DNA of 64,000 nucleotides, taken from contig NZ_JBAXHI010000007.1 in NCBI RefSeq assembly GCF_037138995.1, positions 62,001 through 126,000 of the forward strand, written 5' to 3'. The notes below the pieces were generated by a model. The model searched no databases. It was given only the letters and a program-made list of their open reading frames with translations, and was not told the origin of the DNA. The translations under genes and the position numbers were made by a program. Positions 25,467 through 33,731 of this stretch are shown piece by piece. This stretch comes from Chlorohelix sp037138995 (GTDB lineage: Bacteria > Chloroflexota > Chloroflexia > Chloroheliales > Chloroheliaceae). Each line of letters starts with the position of its first letter. The stretch's first letter is position 1.

Positions 25467-25468
25467 AA

Positions 25469-26173
25469 CTATGCCACTCTCTCCACCACAATTCCGGTGG
25501 TGTCGTCTTCTAGTCGCCCCTTGCGGAAATGTACGTTTAACTGACGTTGTAAGCCGCGTGGGTGGCTGTGACCCCACGTAGAGGGTAATAGTTGCGGGTC
25601 AAGCCCGTCCGTCCAGATTGCCAAACGCTCCAATTGCTTTACCGAAAATTCGCGCACCTCGAACGATGATGGGATGTTGTTCAGCAAATCATACGCCAGA
25701 TAATGCGGGGTGTTATTCTGGTCAATTGCACTAATATTTTTATTCAAAACGCACAAGCCATCACCCGCGCTGAAAATAATCCCTTTTTCGCTATTCATCA
25801 CAAAACCCAGCGCCGTAGTCAACAAATATTCGGCAATTACCTCGTGATTTTGCGCCGGATTGAGCGAACGCAAGCCCTGTAATACGCGCCGCATGTAACG
25901 CAATGCCGCCCGATAGAGTATGTCTGGTAGCCATTCGATTGGCACTCCTTTGGAAAGTTGTCGCGCTGACTCTTGGCAGAGAAAGCGAGCCATCAAACCA
26001 GCGCCCACTTCAGAATTGCTACCGCTTCCACATCCATCACAGACTACTCCAATCAGGTAGCTTTCACCGTTTACCTGAATTTCGGTAATGTTGTATTTGT
26101 CCTGACAATTGGCCTGACGCAGCGTATGATTTTTTCCAATGGTTGAACCGGCGCTAACTTTGAAGCGGCGCAT
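25469..26173 (-). CDS. PP2C-family protein phosphatase
   Basis: This 234-residue protein has the PP2C metal-binding motif VVCDGCGSGSNSEVGA (Asp46) and a later AIWTDGLD, both characteristic of bacterial metal-dependent Ser/Thr phosphatases. It is shorter than PrpC-type enzymes, with no membrane segment. The ATG at 26173 follows AAAGG. As the first gene of the operon, 2 bases before the kinase start, it probably reverses phosphorylation by that kinase. Confidence 0.82.
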   Translation of the reverse strand: MRRFKVSAGSTIGKNHTLRQANCQDKYNITEIQVNGESYLIGVVCDGCGSGSNSEVGAGLMARFLCQESARQLSKGVPIEWLPDILYRAALRYMRRVLQGLRSLNPAQNHEVIAEYLLTTALGFVMNSEKGIIFSAGDGLCVLNKNISAIDQNNTPHYLAYDLLNNIPSSFEVREFSVKQLERLAIWTDGLDPQLLPSTWGHSHPRGLQRQLNVHFRKGRLEDDTTGIVVERVA

Positions 26174-26192
26174 ATTCTTGTACCTTTCATGT

Positions 26193-26221
26193 GGTTAATG
26201 TATTTATCACACTAACTAAAT
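26193..26221 (-). promoter_or_regulatory. Operator-like box C (of three) ahead of the phosphatase operon
   Basis: Minus strand reads TTTAGTTAGTGTGATAAATA, then CATTAACC. It shares the TTAGTnAGTGTG...TAAAT core with boxes at 26317-26338 and 26371-26399, and lies between the promoter and the phosphatase start. Confidence 0.55.
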
Positions 26222-26316
26222 CCGCAATTATGCCCTTTCTCAGTAAAAAAGCAAAAATATAGATATGCCGTAGAACCGTGATTGAGAAGGGCTAAAGATG
26301 ATTTTCTAAACCTGTA

Positions 26317-26338
26317 TGTGTAATTTACACACTAACTA
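26317..26338 (-). promoter_or_regulatory. Operator-like box B overlapping the -10
   Basis: Minus strand ATAGTTAGTGTGTAAATTAC, then ACA; its centre is the palindrome TGTGTAATTTACACA. It overlaps the -10 of the operon promoter, a typical repressor position. Confidence 0.55.
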
Positions 26339-26363
26339 TATCATGGGATTGAATTGCTGTCAA
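26335..26363 (-). promoter_or_regulatory. Promoter of the phosphatase/kinase/hydrolase/VWA operon
   Basis: Minus-strand -35 TTGACA (26363-26358) and -10 TATAGT (26340-26335) with a 17-bp spacer, about 165 bases upstream of the phosphatase gene and embedded among three operator-like boxes. Confidence 0.75.
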
Positions 26364-26370
26364 TAGGTTT

Positions 26371-26399
26371 CTTAGTGTTATTTATCACACTTACTAAGT
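26371..26399 (-). promoter_or_regulatory. Operator-like box A upstream of the -35
   Basis: Minus strand ACTTAGTAAGTGTGATAAAT, then AACACTAAG, an imperfect dyad with CTTAGTGT/ACACTTACTAAG arms. It lies just upstream of the -35. Confidence 0.5.
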
Positions 26400-26552
26400 T
26401 TGACGCATTTAACTTTCTAAGCAATAATTCAGGTCAAGCTATGGTAAGTTAGAGTATAATTTAAAAGAGGATTGTTCTGGGCGATGACATGACAATAGCC
26501 CAAATCATGGGTAAAATATAGCTGTATTCTCGAAAGGTGTTTTGGTTAATTT

Positions 26553-27707
26553 ATGTTCGGAAATTCTTTCAAACTTTTTACTTGGCGCGGCGTGGAAATC
26601 TTTATGGATCTTACCGCGCTATTTATCATAGTTTTTTATGTAGCTACTCTTGGCGGGGTAAGCCGAAATGACGGTCTGCTGGTTGGTGTAGCGGTGGGAG
26701 TGCTGATAATATCGTCAATTCTAATACATGAATTGGCGCATGCGGCGGTTGGGATGTTGTTAGGCGCTAAAGTTGATAAAATTATGCTTTCGGTCATCGG
26801 TGGGGTGTGTGTCTTTCGCTCCAAGCGTGCCAGCAACTGGCGCGACTTGCTGATTTCATTAGCGGGACCTGCTTCTAACTTTGCGCTCTGGTTTATTTTT
26901 AACCTTTCTTTTGAGCAAACCCGCAACCAAAGTTTTCAAACTACTGCTTGGATATATATTTGCTACTATGTGTCCCAAGCTAATCTGCTACTGGCAATTT
27001 TTAACCTCTTGCCCGGCTTCCCGCTGGATGGTGGGCAAGCTCTCCGCGCTCTCGTGTTGCTGGTAACTCGCCGCGAGTTATGGGCTGCATGGGCGGTTGC
27101 GCTTGGCGGTTTGGGAGTAGGCGGATTTTTTGCTTATATAGTAATTAATGAATTGCAAAGCGGGCAACCTTCTATACTGAATGTCCTTTTATTGGGAATG
27201 CTGGGATACTGGATTGTCAGCGCTTCATTAGGGCAATTGCAAAGCGTTCAGCAATTTACCGGACAGGCTATGCGATTCAAGCGTCCAAATGCTGCGCCAC
27301 CTCCGGAAAAGCAGGAAAGAACCTTAGAAGGAATTCCTGCCGGAGCTTTGGCAAATCGCGGATTTGATTCTACTTTTAGCCCGCGAACCACTATAATTGA
27401 GTTTCTAGCGCGAACTTCAAATATACCGGATGGGGTAATGATTCCGGTATTGCGCGATGGCTTTTTTGCCGGAATGTTATCCCGTTCTATCGCTCGCAAA
27501 GTTTCGCGTGACCAACAACAATTTACCTATCTTGAGAAAATTATGCTGCCGCGCCGTGACTTTCAAGCGGTTTATGAGGATGATGACCTAGGGATGGCAC
27601 GCCTTTTGTTACGTGCCGGACGAGGTAAGCCTGTGCTAGTGCTAGACCGGGGCGGTGTATTTGTCGGTTCTATTTCTGCGGCAGAACTGGAAAAAGTTCG
27701 TCGGTAA
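26553..27707 (+). CDS. Site-2 (M50 family) intramembrane metalloprotease with CBS-like region
   Basis: This 384-residue membrane protein has the zinc motif HELAHA (His59, Glu60, His63) and the third-ligand motif NLLPGFPLDGGQAL, both inside hydrophobic segments. About six membrane helices fill residues 1-225. The last 120 residues look like a cytoplasmic CBS-pair-like domain (TIIEFLARTSNIPDGVMIPVL...). Such rhomboid-independent proteases release membrane-tethered regulators or clear signal peptides; the target is unknown. It is followed by a zinc-ribbon protein gene on the same strand. Confidence 0.88.
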   Translation: MFGNSFKLFTWRGVEIFMDLTALFIIVFYVATLGGVSRNDGLLVGVAVGVLIISSILIHELAHAAVGMLLGAKVDKIMLSVIGGVCVFRSKRASNWRDLLISLAGPASNFALWFIFNLSFEQTRNQSFQTTAWIYICYYVSQANLLLAIFNLLPGFPLDGGQALRALVLLVTRRELWAAWAVALGGLGVGGFFAYIVINELQSGQPSILNVLLLGMLGYWIVSASLGQLQSVQQFTGQAMRFKRPNAAPPPEKQERTLEGIPAGALANRGFDSTFSPRTTIIEFLARTSNIPDGVMIPVLRDGFFAGMLSRSIARKVSRDQQQFTYLEKIMLPRRDFQAVYEDDDLGMARLLLRAGRGKPVLVLDRGGVFVGSISAAELEKVRR

Positions 27708-27745
27708 ACTTGAAAATGCTGATTACGTCATGTAGGAGATTATGA

Positions 27746-27997
27746 ATGCCTGTTTACGCATATAAGTGTTCACACTGCAACTCAAGTTTTGAACGGTTGC
27801 GCGGAATTAGCCAGATTGACACCGAAATGGAATGCCCCGAATGTGGCGCTCAAGGCAAAGCCAAGCGTTTGATTAGCGCTTTTACGGCTTTCTCCAAATC
27901 TGATGGCATTACCAGACCCGCCAATCTACAGGTCGGTGGTAATAACGGTGGCGGTTGCTGCAAAGGCGGTGGTTGCGGCTGTCACGGTGGTATATAA
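27746..27997 (+). CDS. FmdB-family zinc-ribbon protein
   Basis: This 83-residue protein starts MPVYAYKCSHCNSSFE, and the paired CxxC motifs (CSHC and CPEC) with the RLISAF segment match the FmdB/CxxC_CXXC_SSSS zinc-ribbon regulators. It ends in an unusual Gly/Cys-rich tail (GGGCCKGGGCGCHGG) that could bind metal. The ATG at 27746 follows GGAG. It lies 38 bases after the protease gene and 9 bases before the next gene. Confidence 0.85.
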   Translation: MPVYAYKCSHCNSSFERLRGISQIDTEMECPECGAQGKAKRLISAFTAFSKSDGITRPANLQVGGNNGGGCCKGGGCGCHGGI

Positions 27998-28006
27998 TTC
28001 AGCAAT

Positions 28007-28807
28007 ATGGAAAACCCTTTGCTGCTGCTTTTACCTATAATATTGGCATTGTGGGTTGGCTCTTTCTTCTACAACCTGCAATATAGCCGGCGCAAGTTAA
28101 CTTGGCTTGCTCGCTGGTTGGAAGATTCGCTGGCGATGTTGGGTTCTGATATTGGTAGTCGCTGGTTGAACCAAAATACCCTAAGCATTGAAGTAAAACA
28201 GGGCAAGGGGCGTATTCGGGAAGTAGTAATAGTGCTGGGTAGCGTTCGCCGCGAAATCTTTGCGCGTCTGCTTACGCTAGTTCGGGGCGGTAAAGATAGC
28301 ATGACCATCATGATTTCTATTAATCCACCGCCCCGCCCCGGTACAGAAATAGAAATCTTTAAAAAATCAGACCCCGTACCGCGTCCGGTAATGCTCGGTT
28401 TGGGGGGCATGAAGGATTGGGAAGTGCAGGATTATTCACATGGCGCTCCTTATCGGATTGCTTCGCGGCTCGACCAAATAAATGGACTTGCCGAACGGGT
28501 TATCACCCTGCTAAATGACGATGGCTATGACATCCGCCGCATATCGGTGCGTCCCACCAGTCCTCATTTGTTATTTGTATTTAATATGGTGAAGCTACCT
28601 AAAACTGACGCTCATGACCTAATCCAATTAATCCGAAATCTCATCGAGGAAGTTGCTGACCCACAGCCGCCAAAGCGGACAGGCTATAAGCTTCGGGACA
28701 AGCGTACTCCCAAAGAACCCGCTATTCGCGTAAATCCGATGCTCTCGTTGGGCGACCATCATGTACCCGAAAATTACGGCAAACCCGGAGACCCCTCCAC
28801 AAATTAA
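28007..28807 (+). CDS. Membrane-anchored hypothetical protein, 266 aa
   Basis: I do not recognise this protein. Residues 4-22 form a single hydrophobic segment (LLLLLPIILALWVGSFFY), followed by a charged soluble region of about 240 residues with no cysteines. The pattern ...IEVKQGKGRIREVVIVLGSVRREIFARLL... suggests an alpha/beta domain on the cytoplasmic side. It starts 9 bases after the zinc-ribbon gene and is likely cotranscribed with it and the M50 protease. Confidence 0.6.
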   Translation: MENPLLLLLPIILALWVGSFFYNLQYSRRKLTWLARWLEDSLAMLGSDIGSRWLNQNTLSIEVKQGKGRIREVVIVLGSVRREIFARLLTLVRGGKDSMTIMISINPPPRPGTEIEIFKKSDPVPRPVMLGLGGMKDWEVQDYSHGAPYRIASRLDQINGLAERVITLLNDDGYDIRRISVRPTSPHLLFVFNMVKLPKTDAHDLIQLIRNLIEEVADPQPPKRTGYKLRDKRTPKEPAIRVNPMLSLGDHHVPENYGKPGDPSTN

Positions 28808-28834
28808 AAAGAGGAGAAGGTTTGAGCTTCTCCT
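28804..28834. terminator. Bidirectional terminator between convergent genes
   Basis: Perfect 9-bp stem GAGGAGAAG/CTTCTCCTC with a 7-base loop. On the minus strand it runs into CTTTTTAATTT, so it mainly serves the polyprenyl synthase gene. Confidence 0.85.
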
Positions 28835-28862
28835 CCCTTCAGTTACTAACTTCTTAAAGGCT

Positions 28863-29864
28863 CTATTTATCCCGCTTCAAAGCGTAATCTGCAATGTTGA
28901 GCAAGGCGAGTACAGCCTCATTATCGCTTTGGTCTCTCACTAATTCTTTGGCTTGTTGAATAAAACTCCGCGCTTCTTCGTAAGCAGCTTCAAAAGCGCC
29001 GCTGGCTTTTATCAGTTCTACCGCTTGTGCAATATCCTGATCATTTGCTTCCTTGTTCTGGATTACCTTCTTGACGAAATCGGCATCTTCTTTTGAAGCT
29101 TTTTCAAAGAAGTTCATGGTAGGTAAGGTCACGATACCCTGTTTAAGGTCTCCACCGGTTGCTTTTCCGGTAACTGCCGCCGGTTGGAAATCAATAACAT
29201 CATCTACAATTTGGAAAGCCATTCCGACCATATGCCCAAACTGTCGCATGCGGCTAACCAGTTCTTCCTCTGCGCCTCCCATGATTGCGCCCATTTCGCA
29301 AGCTGTTGCGAAAAGCGCGGCGGTTTTGCAATATATCCGCTTGTAATAATCCTCGCGTGTCTGCTTCCATTCACGGCTGCTAAAAATTTGAGTCAACTCT
29401 CCCTCGCAAATAGCCGCCAAGCATTCAGCAAAAATCCGAACAATAAGAGGGTTGCCGGGTCGCGTGATTAAAATAGCGGATTGAGCGAAAAGATAATCGC
29501 CCACCAGAATAACCGTACCACTGCTTAACTGTGAGTTTAGGGTAGCGAAGCCACGCCTTAACAAAGCATCGTCAATCGTGTCATCATGCACCAGCGTTGC
29601 GGTGTGCAACATCTCGACTGCTGCCGCTACCTGCCGCAATTTCAGAGCATCAATATTTTCAGGGGTACCCGACACGAGCGCTGAGAGTAGGGTAAGGTGA
29701 GGACGCAGGCGCTTGCCTCCGGCATTTATTATCGCTTGTAATAGAGGCTCTAAAAGTGGGAAGTTAAGTGATGCTGCCTCGGTTAAGACTTTGCTTACTT
29801 CTTCAATTTCCTCCTCGATACCAGCGAGCAGTTTAGGAGTTTCCAGCCCCTGTAAGCTATTCAT
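28863..29864 (-). CDS. Polyprenyl diphosphate synthase (trans-isoprenyl)
   Basis: This 333-residue enzyme builds a long prenyl diphosphate, most likely for the menaquinone side chain. It has the first Asp-rich motif VHDDTIDDALLRRG (DDxxD at 94-98), GDYLFAQSA, and the second motif IVDDVIDF near residue 220. Length and motifs fit octaprenyl/solanesyl/heptaprenyl synthases. Chain length cannot be read off reliably. A GbsR-like regulator gene lies immediately upstream on the same strand, and a menaquinone methyltransferase gene is divergent to it. Confidence 0.9.
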   Translation of the reverse strand: MNSLQGLETPKLLAGIEEEIEEVSKVLTEAASLNFPLLEPLLQAIINAGGKRLRPHLTLLSALVSGTPENIDALKLRQVAAAVEMLHTATLVHDDTIDDALLRRGFATLNSQLSSGTVILVGDYLFAQSAILITRPGNPLIVRIFAECLAAICEGELTQIFSSREWKQTREDYYKRIYCKTAALFATACEMGAIMGGAEEELVSRMRQFGHMVGMAFQIVDDVIDFQPAAVTGKATGGDLKQGIVTLPTMNFFEKASKEDADFVKKVIQNKEANDQDIAQAVELIKASGAFEAAYEEARSFIQQAKELVRDQSDNEAVLALLNIADYALKRDK

Positions 29865-29925
29865 AAGCTATACCTTCTTTAATAGATTATATTATTGCGA
29901 TTTATTAGTAGAAAATGATGATTGC

Positions 29926-30654
29926 CTATTCTACTTCCGTTTCTAATACCTCAATTTCCGGTTCAGCGAAACCATTCTTATTCGCATCCACGATTTTGGA
30001 ACTATGACGGGCAGTAGCAAAATTTACCTGACCACCTTTCACCATTTTTTCTAACAAGTGATCACCAAATTGTAATAGCTTGCGCAACATTTCCATTCGC
30101 ATCAAATAAAAGTCTGCTACCTGCGCTTCCTGTCCACTCGCAACTGCTGAAACTTTCTCCAATGCTTCTATGCTATGGGTCAGTGAGCGTAATATTTGCG
30201 AATTTTCCCGCCGTTCGCGTTCCTGCAAAATACCGCTTATGGCTGTCCAGATGTCAGTTTCAGCTTCATAGTAATTTTTGCGATCTGCCCATTTGTAAAT
30301 TTGACGTACCAATCCCCAGCGTTCAAGCGATCTGATATTTATGCTAACATTGCCCTTACTGCTGTCTAACCGCTTGACCATATCATCTAGGGTAAGAGGC
30401 TCAGGACTTAGAAATAGCGCTGCATATAGCTGACCCATCAGGCGATTAAACCCGAAGAAATCCGCCACTCGACCTAGGCTATTTATAAAATCACGAGAAG
30501 ATTCTTCTAATTGTTCCTGAAGGTTGGCAGAATCAGGTGGGCTGGTAGGTTGATTGATGTCTTGAGCTTTGCTTTCTAACACAGCATATTGCTCCCTGAT
30601 TGCGCTTGGCATTTTAAAAAGCCCATAAGCAACGGAAAATAAAAATGTTCGCAT
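29926..30654 (-). CDS. GbsR/MarR-type winged-helix transcriptional regulator
   Basis: This 242-residue protein has the GbsR-like layout: a helical N-terminus, then a winged helix with LTLDDMVKRLDSSKGNVSINIRSLERWGLVRQ and a C-terminal dimerisation helix bundle. The ATG at 30654 has little ribosome site; a second ATG at codon 15 is possible. It reads away from the menaquinone methyltransferase gene and is 61 bases upstream of the polyprenyl synthase gene, so it probably controls quinone or membrane genes and itself. The ligand is unknown. Confidence 0.82.
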   Translation of the reverse strand: MRTFLFSVAYGLFKMPSAIREQYAVLESKAQDINQPTSPPDSANLQEQLEESSRDFINSLGRVADFFGFNRLMGQLYAALFLSPEPLTLDDMVKRLDSSKGNVSINIRSLERWGLVRQIYKWADRKNYYEAETDIWTAISGILQERERRENSQILRSLTHSIEALEKVSAVASGQEAQVADFYLMRMEMLRKLLQFGDHLLEKMVKGGQVNFATARHSSKIVDANKNGFAEPEIEVLETEVE

Positions 30655-30685
30655 CGTTCAAAAAATTCTAAACGAATGCAACAAG

Positions 30686-30714
30686 ATAATACCACTTTGT
30701 GAAATTCCTGTCAA
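30686..30714 (-). promoter_or_regulatory. Promoter of the GbsR-like regulator gene
   Basis: Minus-strand TTGACA (30714-30709) and TATTAT (30691-30686), 17-bp spacer. A TTGTGAAATT box overlaps the spacer. Confidence 0.75.
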
Positions 30715-30736
30715 TAATTCCCAGAATCGATGCGGT

Positions 30737-30766
30737 TTGCCTCACATTGTGAATTTGTGATATAAT
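30737..30766 (+). promoter_or_regulatory. Promoter of the menaquinone methyltransferase gene
   Basis: Plus-strand TTGCCT (30737-30742) and TATAAT (30761-30766), 18-bp spacer, containing a TTGTGAATTT box similar to that in the divergent promoter. Confidence 0.65.
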
Positions 30767-30809
30767 TATCGATGCTATTTGAAATTTATCGAAAGTCATA
30801 TGTAAGTTC

Positions 30810-31577
30810 ATGAACAGCGAAACAACAGATTCGGTTGAACATGTAATTCCAACCGAACGCCTACCCGGATTTAATTCTGAAGCTAAGTCAACCTATGTGA
30901 ATCGCATGTTTGGGCAAATTGCGCCTAAATATGATTTGATGAATCGTTTGATGACTTTTGGGCTAGATCAAGGCTGGCGTAAGGTGGTAGTGCGTGAATC
31001 ATGCCTTAAACCCGGCGGAATTGCGCTGGATGTAGCAACTGGAACGGGCGACATTGCGCTCGCGCTCGCAGAGGTTGTAGGGCAGACCGGCAAAATAATA
31101 GCGAGTGATTTTAGCCTTGAAATGATGCGCCCCGGACCGGGAAAGGCTGACAAAAAAGGTGTCGGCAAGGTAGTACAGTTTATGGCAGCCGATGCCCTTG
31201 CCCTGCCTTACCCTGACAACACTTTTGACGCAATTACAACCGGTTTTGCTATGCGAAATGTTTCGGACATTGAACGAGCATTTTCTGAAATGCGCCGGGT
31301 GGTTAAACCGGGTGGGCGCGTGATTTGCCTTGAGGTAGCCAAGCCAAAATTTGCGCTGGTAAGGTGGGGACACCAATTGTATTTTAACCGCATAGTACCC
31401 ATTATCGGGGGTTTTATTAGCGGACATAGGGAAGCTTATACATACCTTCCAGAATCTGCTAAGAATTTCCCTCCACCAGAACAGCTAAAGCAGATAATGG
31501 AGAAAGCGGGTCTAAGTAAGGTGCGATTCAAGTTATACGGCTTGGGCGCAGTTGCTATACACGTTGCCTCTAAATAG
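30810..31577 (+). CDS. ubiE: Demethylmenaquinone/ubiquinone methyltransferase (UbiE/MenG)
   Basis: This 255-residue SAM-dependent C-methyltransferase would make menaquinone from demethylmenaquinone. It has YVNRMFGQIAPKYDLMNRLM, the SAM motif LDVATGTGDIAL (about residues 76-87), TTGFAMRNV and the C-terminal EQLKQIMEKAGL...YGLGAVAIHV, all family hallmarks. The ATG at 30810 has a weak ribosome site. It is divergent from the GbsR-like gene and followed by rex. Methylation of menaquinone is favoured because no ubiquinone genes are nearby. Confidence 0.92.
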   Translation: MNSETTDSVEHVIPTERLPGFNSEAKSTYVNRMFGQIAPKYDLMNRLMTFGLDQGWRKVVVRESCLKPGGIALDVATGTGDIALALAEVVGQTGKIIASDFSLEMMRPGPGKADKKGVGKVVQFMAADALALPYPDNTFDAITTGFAMRNVSDIERAFSEMRRVVKPGGRVICLEVAKPKFALVRWGHQLYFNRIVPIIGGFISGHREAYTYLPESAKNFPPPEQLKQIMEKAGLSKVRFKLYGLGAVAIHVASK

Positions 31578-31663
31578 CACTCATATTTACCTATGTGTGG
31601 ATAGATAGCACACACCGGCTGATTCGGCGAAGGTGCAGGTTGCCGTGAAAGGAAGCTAACTCC

Positions 31664-32329
31664 ATGCCCATAAATGACCCGGAAATACCCGATATTGTAA
31701 TAAGAAGACTACCAATTTATGCTCAAACGCTGACCTATTTAGCAAGCGAAGGGGTAACTACTGTTAGTAGCAGTGAGCTTGGAGCAAGAATCGGCGTAAC
31801 GGCTGCTCAAATTCGACGTGACCTGAGCTATTTTGGTGAATTTGGCAAACAGGGCAAAGGCTATAATGTCCAGTTCTTATTAAACCAAGTTCGAGATATT
31901 TTACATCTTGACCACTCTTGGGGAGTGGCATTAATCGGTGTCGGTTTACTAGGCAAAGCAATTGTTCATTACACTGGGTTTAAGGATAAAGGCTTTGAAA
32001 TAAAAGCCCTTTTCGACTCGGATACCCGCAAACTCGGCGCTGAAGAAATGGGGATGACAATACATCATTTTAGCAAAATCCCTGAAATTATTCCCGATTT
32101 GGGGTTGAACGTAGCGATTGTGGCTGTACCTGCCCATAGCGCCCAGCATGTAGTTGATTTGCTGATAAATGCTGGAGTAAAAGCTATTCTCAACTATGCT
32201 CCGATTACGGTACAGGTTCCGGCGGATGTGCGCCTTCGCTCGCTAGATCCGGTTGCAGCGCTTCAGAGTATGACTTACTACCTCAGCCCTGACCCCAAAG
32301 CGCGTAGCAAAAACGGAAAACACAAATAA
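31664..32329 (+). CDS. rex: Redox-sensing transcriptional repressor Rex
   Basis: This 221-residue repressor senses the NADH/NAD+ ratio. It has the N-terminal winged helix with VTAAQIRRDLSYFGEFGKQGKGY and the C-terminal Rossmann domain with GVGLLGKAI (about residue 92) and NYAPITVQVP. Length is normal. The ATG at 31664 follows AAAGGAAG. Standing 86 bases after the menaquinone methyltransferase, it may link quinone and fermentative metabolism to redox state. Confidence 0.95.
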   Translation: MPINDPEIPDIVIRRLPIYAQTLTYLASEGVTTVSSSELGARIGVTAAQIRRDLSYFGEFGKQGKGYNVQFLLNQVRDILHLDHSWGVALIGVGLLGKAIVHYTGFKDKGFEIKALFDSDTRKLGAEEMGMTIHHFSKIPEIIPDLGLNVAIVAVPAHSAQHVVDLLINAGVKAILNYAPITVQVPADVRLRSLDPVAALQSMTYYLSPDPKARSKNGKHK

Positions 32330-32339
32330 GAAACAAAAG

Positions 32340-32369
32340 GGCGGGCTGCAAAACCCGCCTTTATTTTTA
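32340..32369. terminator. Bidirectional terminator after rex
   Basis: Stem GGCGGG/CCCGCC with an 8-base loop, followed by TTTATTTTT on the plus strand and by CTTTTGTTT on the minus strand. Confidence 0.85.
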
Positions 32370-32378
32370 CTTGCTTTT

Positions 32379-33731
32379 TTACTGGTTTAAGCGCAGAGCC
32401 AGAAATGGCACCAGCATCTCCTCGCGTGTAAGTCCGCCATGTACCCCTATAAGGAAGTTTAGACGGTCAACCCCTTTAAGCCTTTGCCTAATTTGCCAAT
32501 TATCCAGCGGGCATAATACAAGGTCACCTATTCGATCTAGGCATTGTTCAGAAGGTACTTTCTGAGGGTCTCCGAAAAGCCCGGCATCCAACGCTTCGTT
32601 ACGGGTTAGCGCCGCTACTTGCCCATTGAATTTGTCTTCAATGTAGGCACGTGTTCGCTCTAGTACCTCTGTTCCATTACGCAGATGTAAATAGGTAGCG
32701 CGACTTTCTCCGGTAGCCGGTGTAATCAGTGCGCTGGTAAGCACGGTGTGTTCATTCAACCACATAATACGATTGCCGAGTCCATGAATTTGCCCATGAT
32801 CGGCAGTTATAATCAAGAGTACATCTTTGCGCTGCAAACGTGAGAGTATTTCACGATTTAGAGAAAAATCAATCGCTGCCAGTTCTGCTTCATAGTTAGG
32901 TTGGAGCGGTCCGTAAGCGTGCGCGGTGGTATCAATAGTGGGTATATAAGCATAAGTATAACTTTTCTGCGTACCATCGGCGGGTAATTGCTCGATTAAT
33001 TGGCGTATAGTTGCCATTGCATCGGCAGGTGTATAATAACCGTTGTATTTTGTCTTCGACCCCGCAGTGGTGAAACGGCTGATACCCGAATTCTCATAAG
33101 CATAATAATTTACTTGCGAAGTTTTGATGCCCTTACGCTCTAGCATGGTAAAAATATTTGGAACAGGTAAAAGCGTATCCGGATTCAGATGCTGTTCGGA
33201 AATAGAAAGAGAAGAATCGAAAGCAGCAGCGAAGCGTATCAGGTTCACGCTTACGCCCAAATCTGGAAAGAAGTTACAAGTTCCCATAATGCCATGCTCT
33301 TGAGGTGTGCGTGCCGTCGCTACTGAAGTCAGAGCGGTGGTAGTGGTACTGGGATAAACCGAAGTGATGGGCGCATAGAAATTATGTGGGTTTTGAGTCA
33401 TTTGCTCGAAGTTGGGAACTTTGCCCGCCTTGATTTGGTTTTCTAGCTGGTCATATCCAAGCGCATCTATTAACAATACTACAACATGATTAATTGGGCT
33501 TTGTTTCGTCAATTGTTCAAAAGCGTCGCTTATCTCATTGGAATTGTACAGAATCGGGTTATATGCAGGTACAGTTGTGCTATCTGCCCCAAGCAATTTC
33601 AAGGCAAGCGCAGGCACATTAGTTAGCCCCAAGCCATCATAACTAGGGCGAACCGCTTGCGAACCAAAAAAATTGGGTAATTGCTGTCTTTGCATCAAGG
33701 TTCGTTCCGCAATTTCTTTGAGATTATTCAT
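32379..33731 (-). CDS. Alkaline-phosphatase-superfamily nucleotide pyrophosphatase/phosphodiesterase
   Basis: This 450-residue protein has the NPP-type core: VVVLLIDALGYDQ near residue 80, the nucleophile region SVYPSTTTTAL, TIDTTAHAYG, and the metal ligands of TADHGQIHG. The substrate (nucleotide, phospholipid or phosphonate) cannot be told from the sequence. The ATG at 33731 is set by CAGGAG 8 bases upstream; no signal peptide follows it, so the enzyme would be cytoplasmic. It is divergent from the serA fusion gene. Confidence 0.82.
   Translation of the reverse strand: MNNLKEIAERTLMQRQQLPNFFGSQAVRPSYDGLGLTNVPALALKLLGADSTTVPAYNPILYNSNEISDAFEQLTKQSPINHVVVLLIDALGYDQLENQIKAGKVPNFEQMTQNPHNFYAPITSVYPSTTTTALTSVATARTPQEHGIMGTCNFFPDLGVSVNLIRFAAAFDSSLSISEQHLNPDTLLPVPNIFTMLERKGIKTSQVNYYAYENSGISRFTTAGSKTKYNGYYTPADAMATIRQLIEQLPADGTQKSYTYAYIPTIDTTAHAYGPLQPNYEAELAAIDFSLNREILSRLQRKDVLLIITADHGQIHGLGNRIMWLNEHTVLTSALITPATGESRATYLHLRNGTEVLERTRAYIEDKFNGQVAALTRNEALDAGLFGDPQKVPSEQCLDRIGDLVLCPLDNWQIRQRLKGVDRLNFLIGVHGGLTREEMLVPFLALRLNQ

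Larger units (their letters stand above)
26174..26552. other. Divergent regulatory region between the phosphatase operon and the M50 protease
   Basis: Contains the promoter and the three operator-like boxes listed separately. No open frame or RNA gene is seen in the remaining sequence; the M50 gene must be transcribed from the right part, where I see no strong promoter. Confidence 0.5.
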
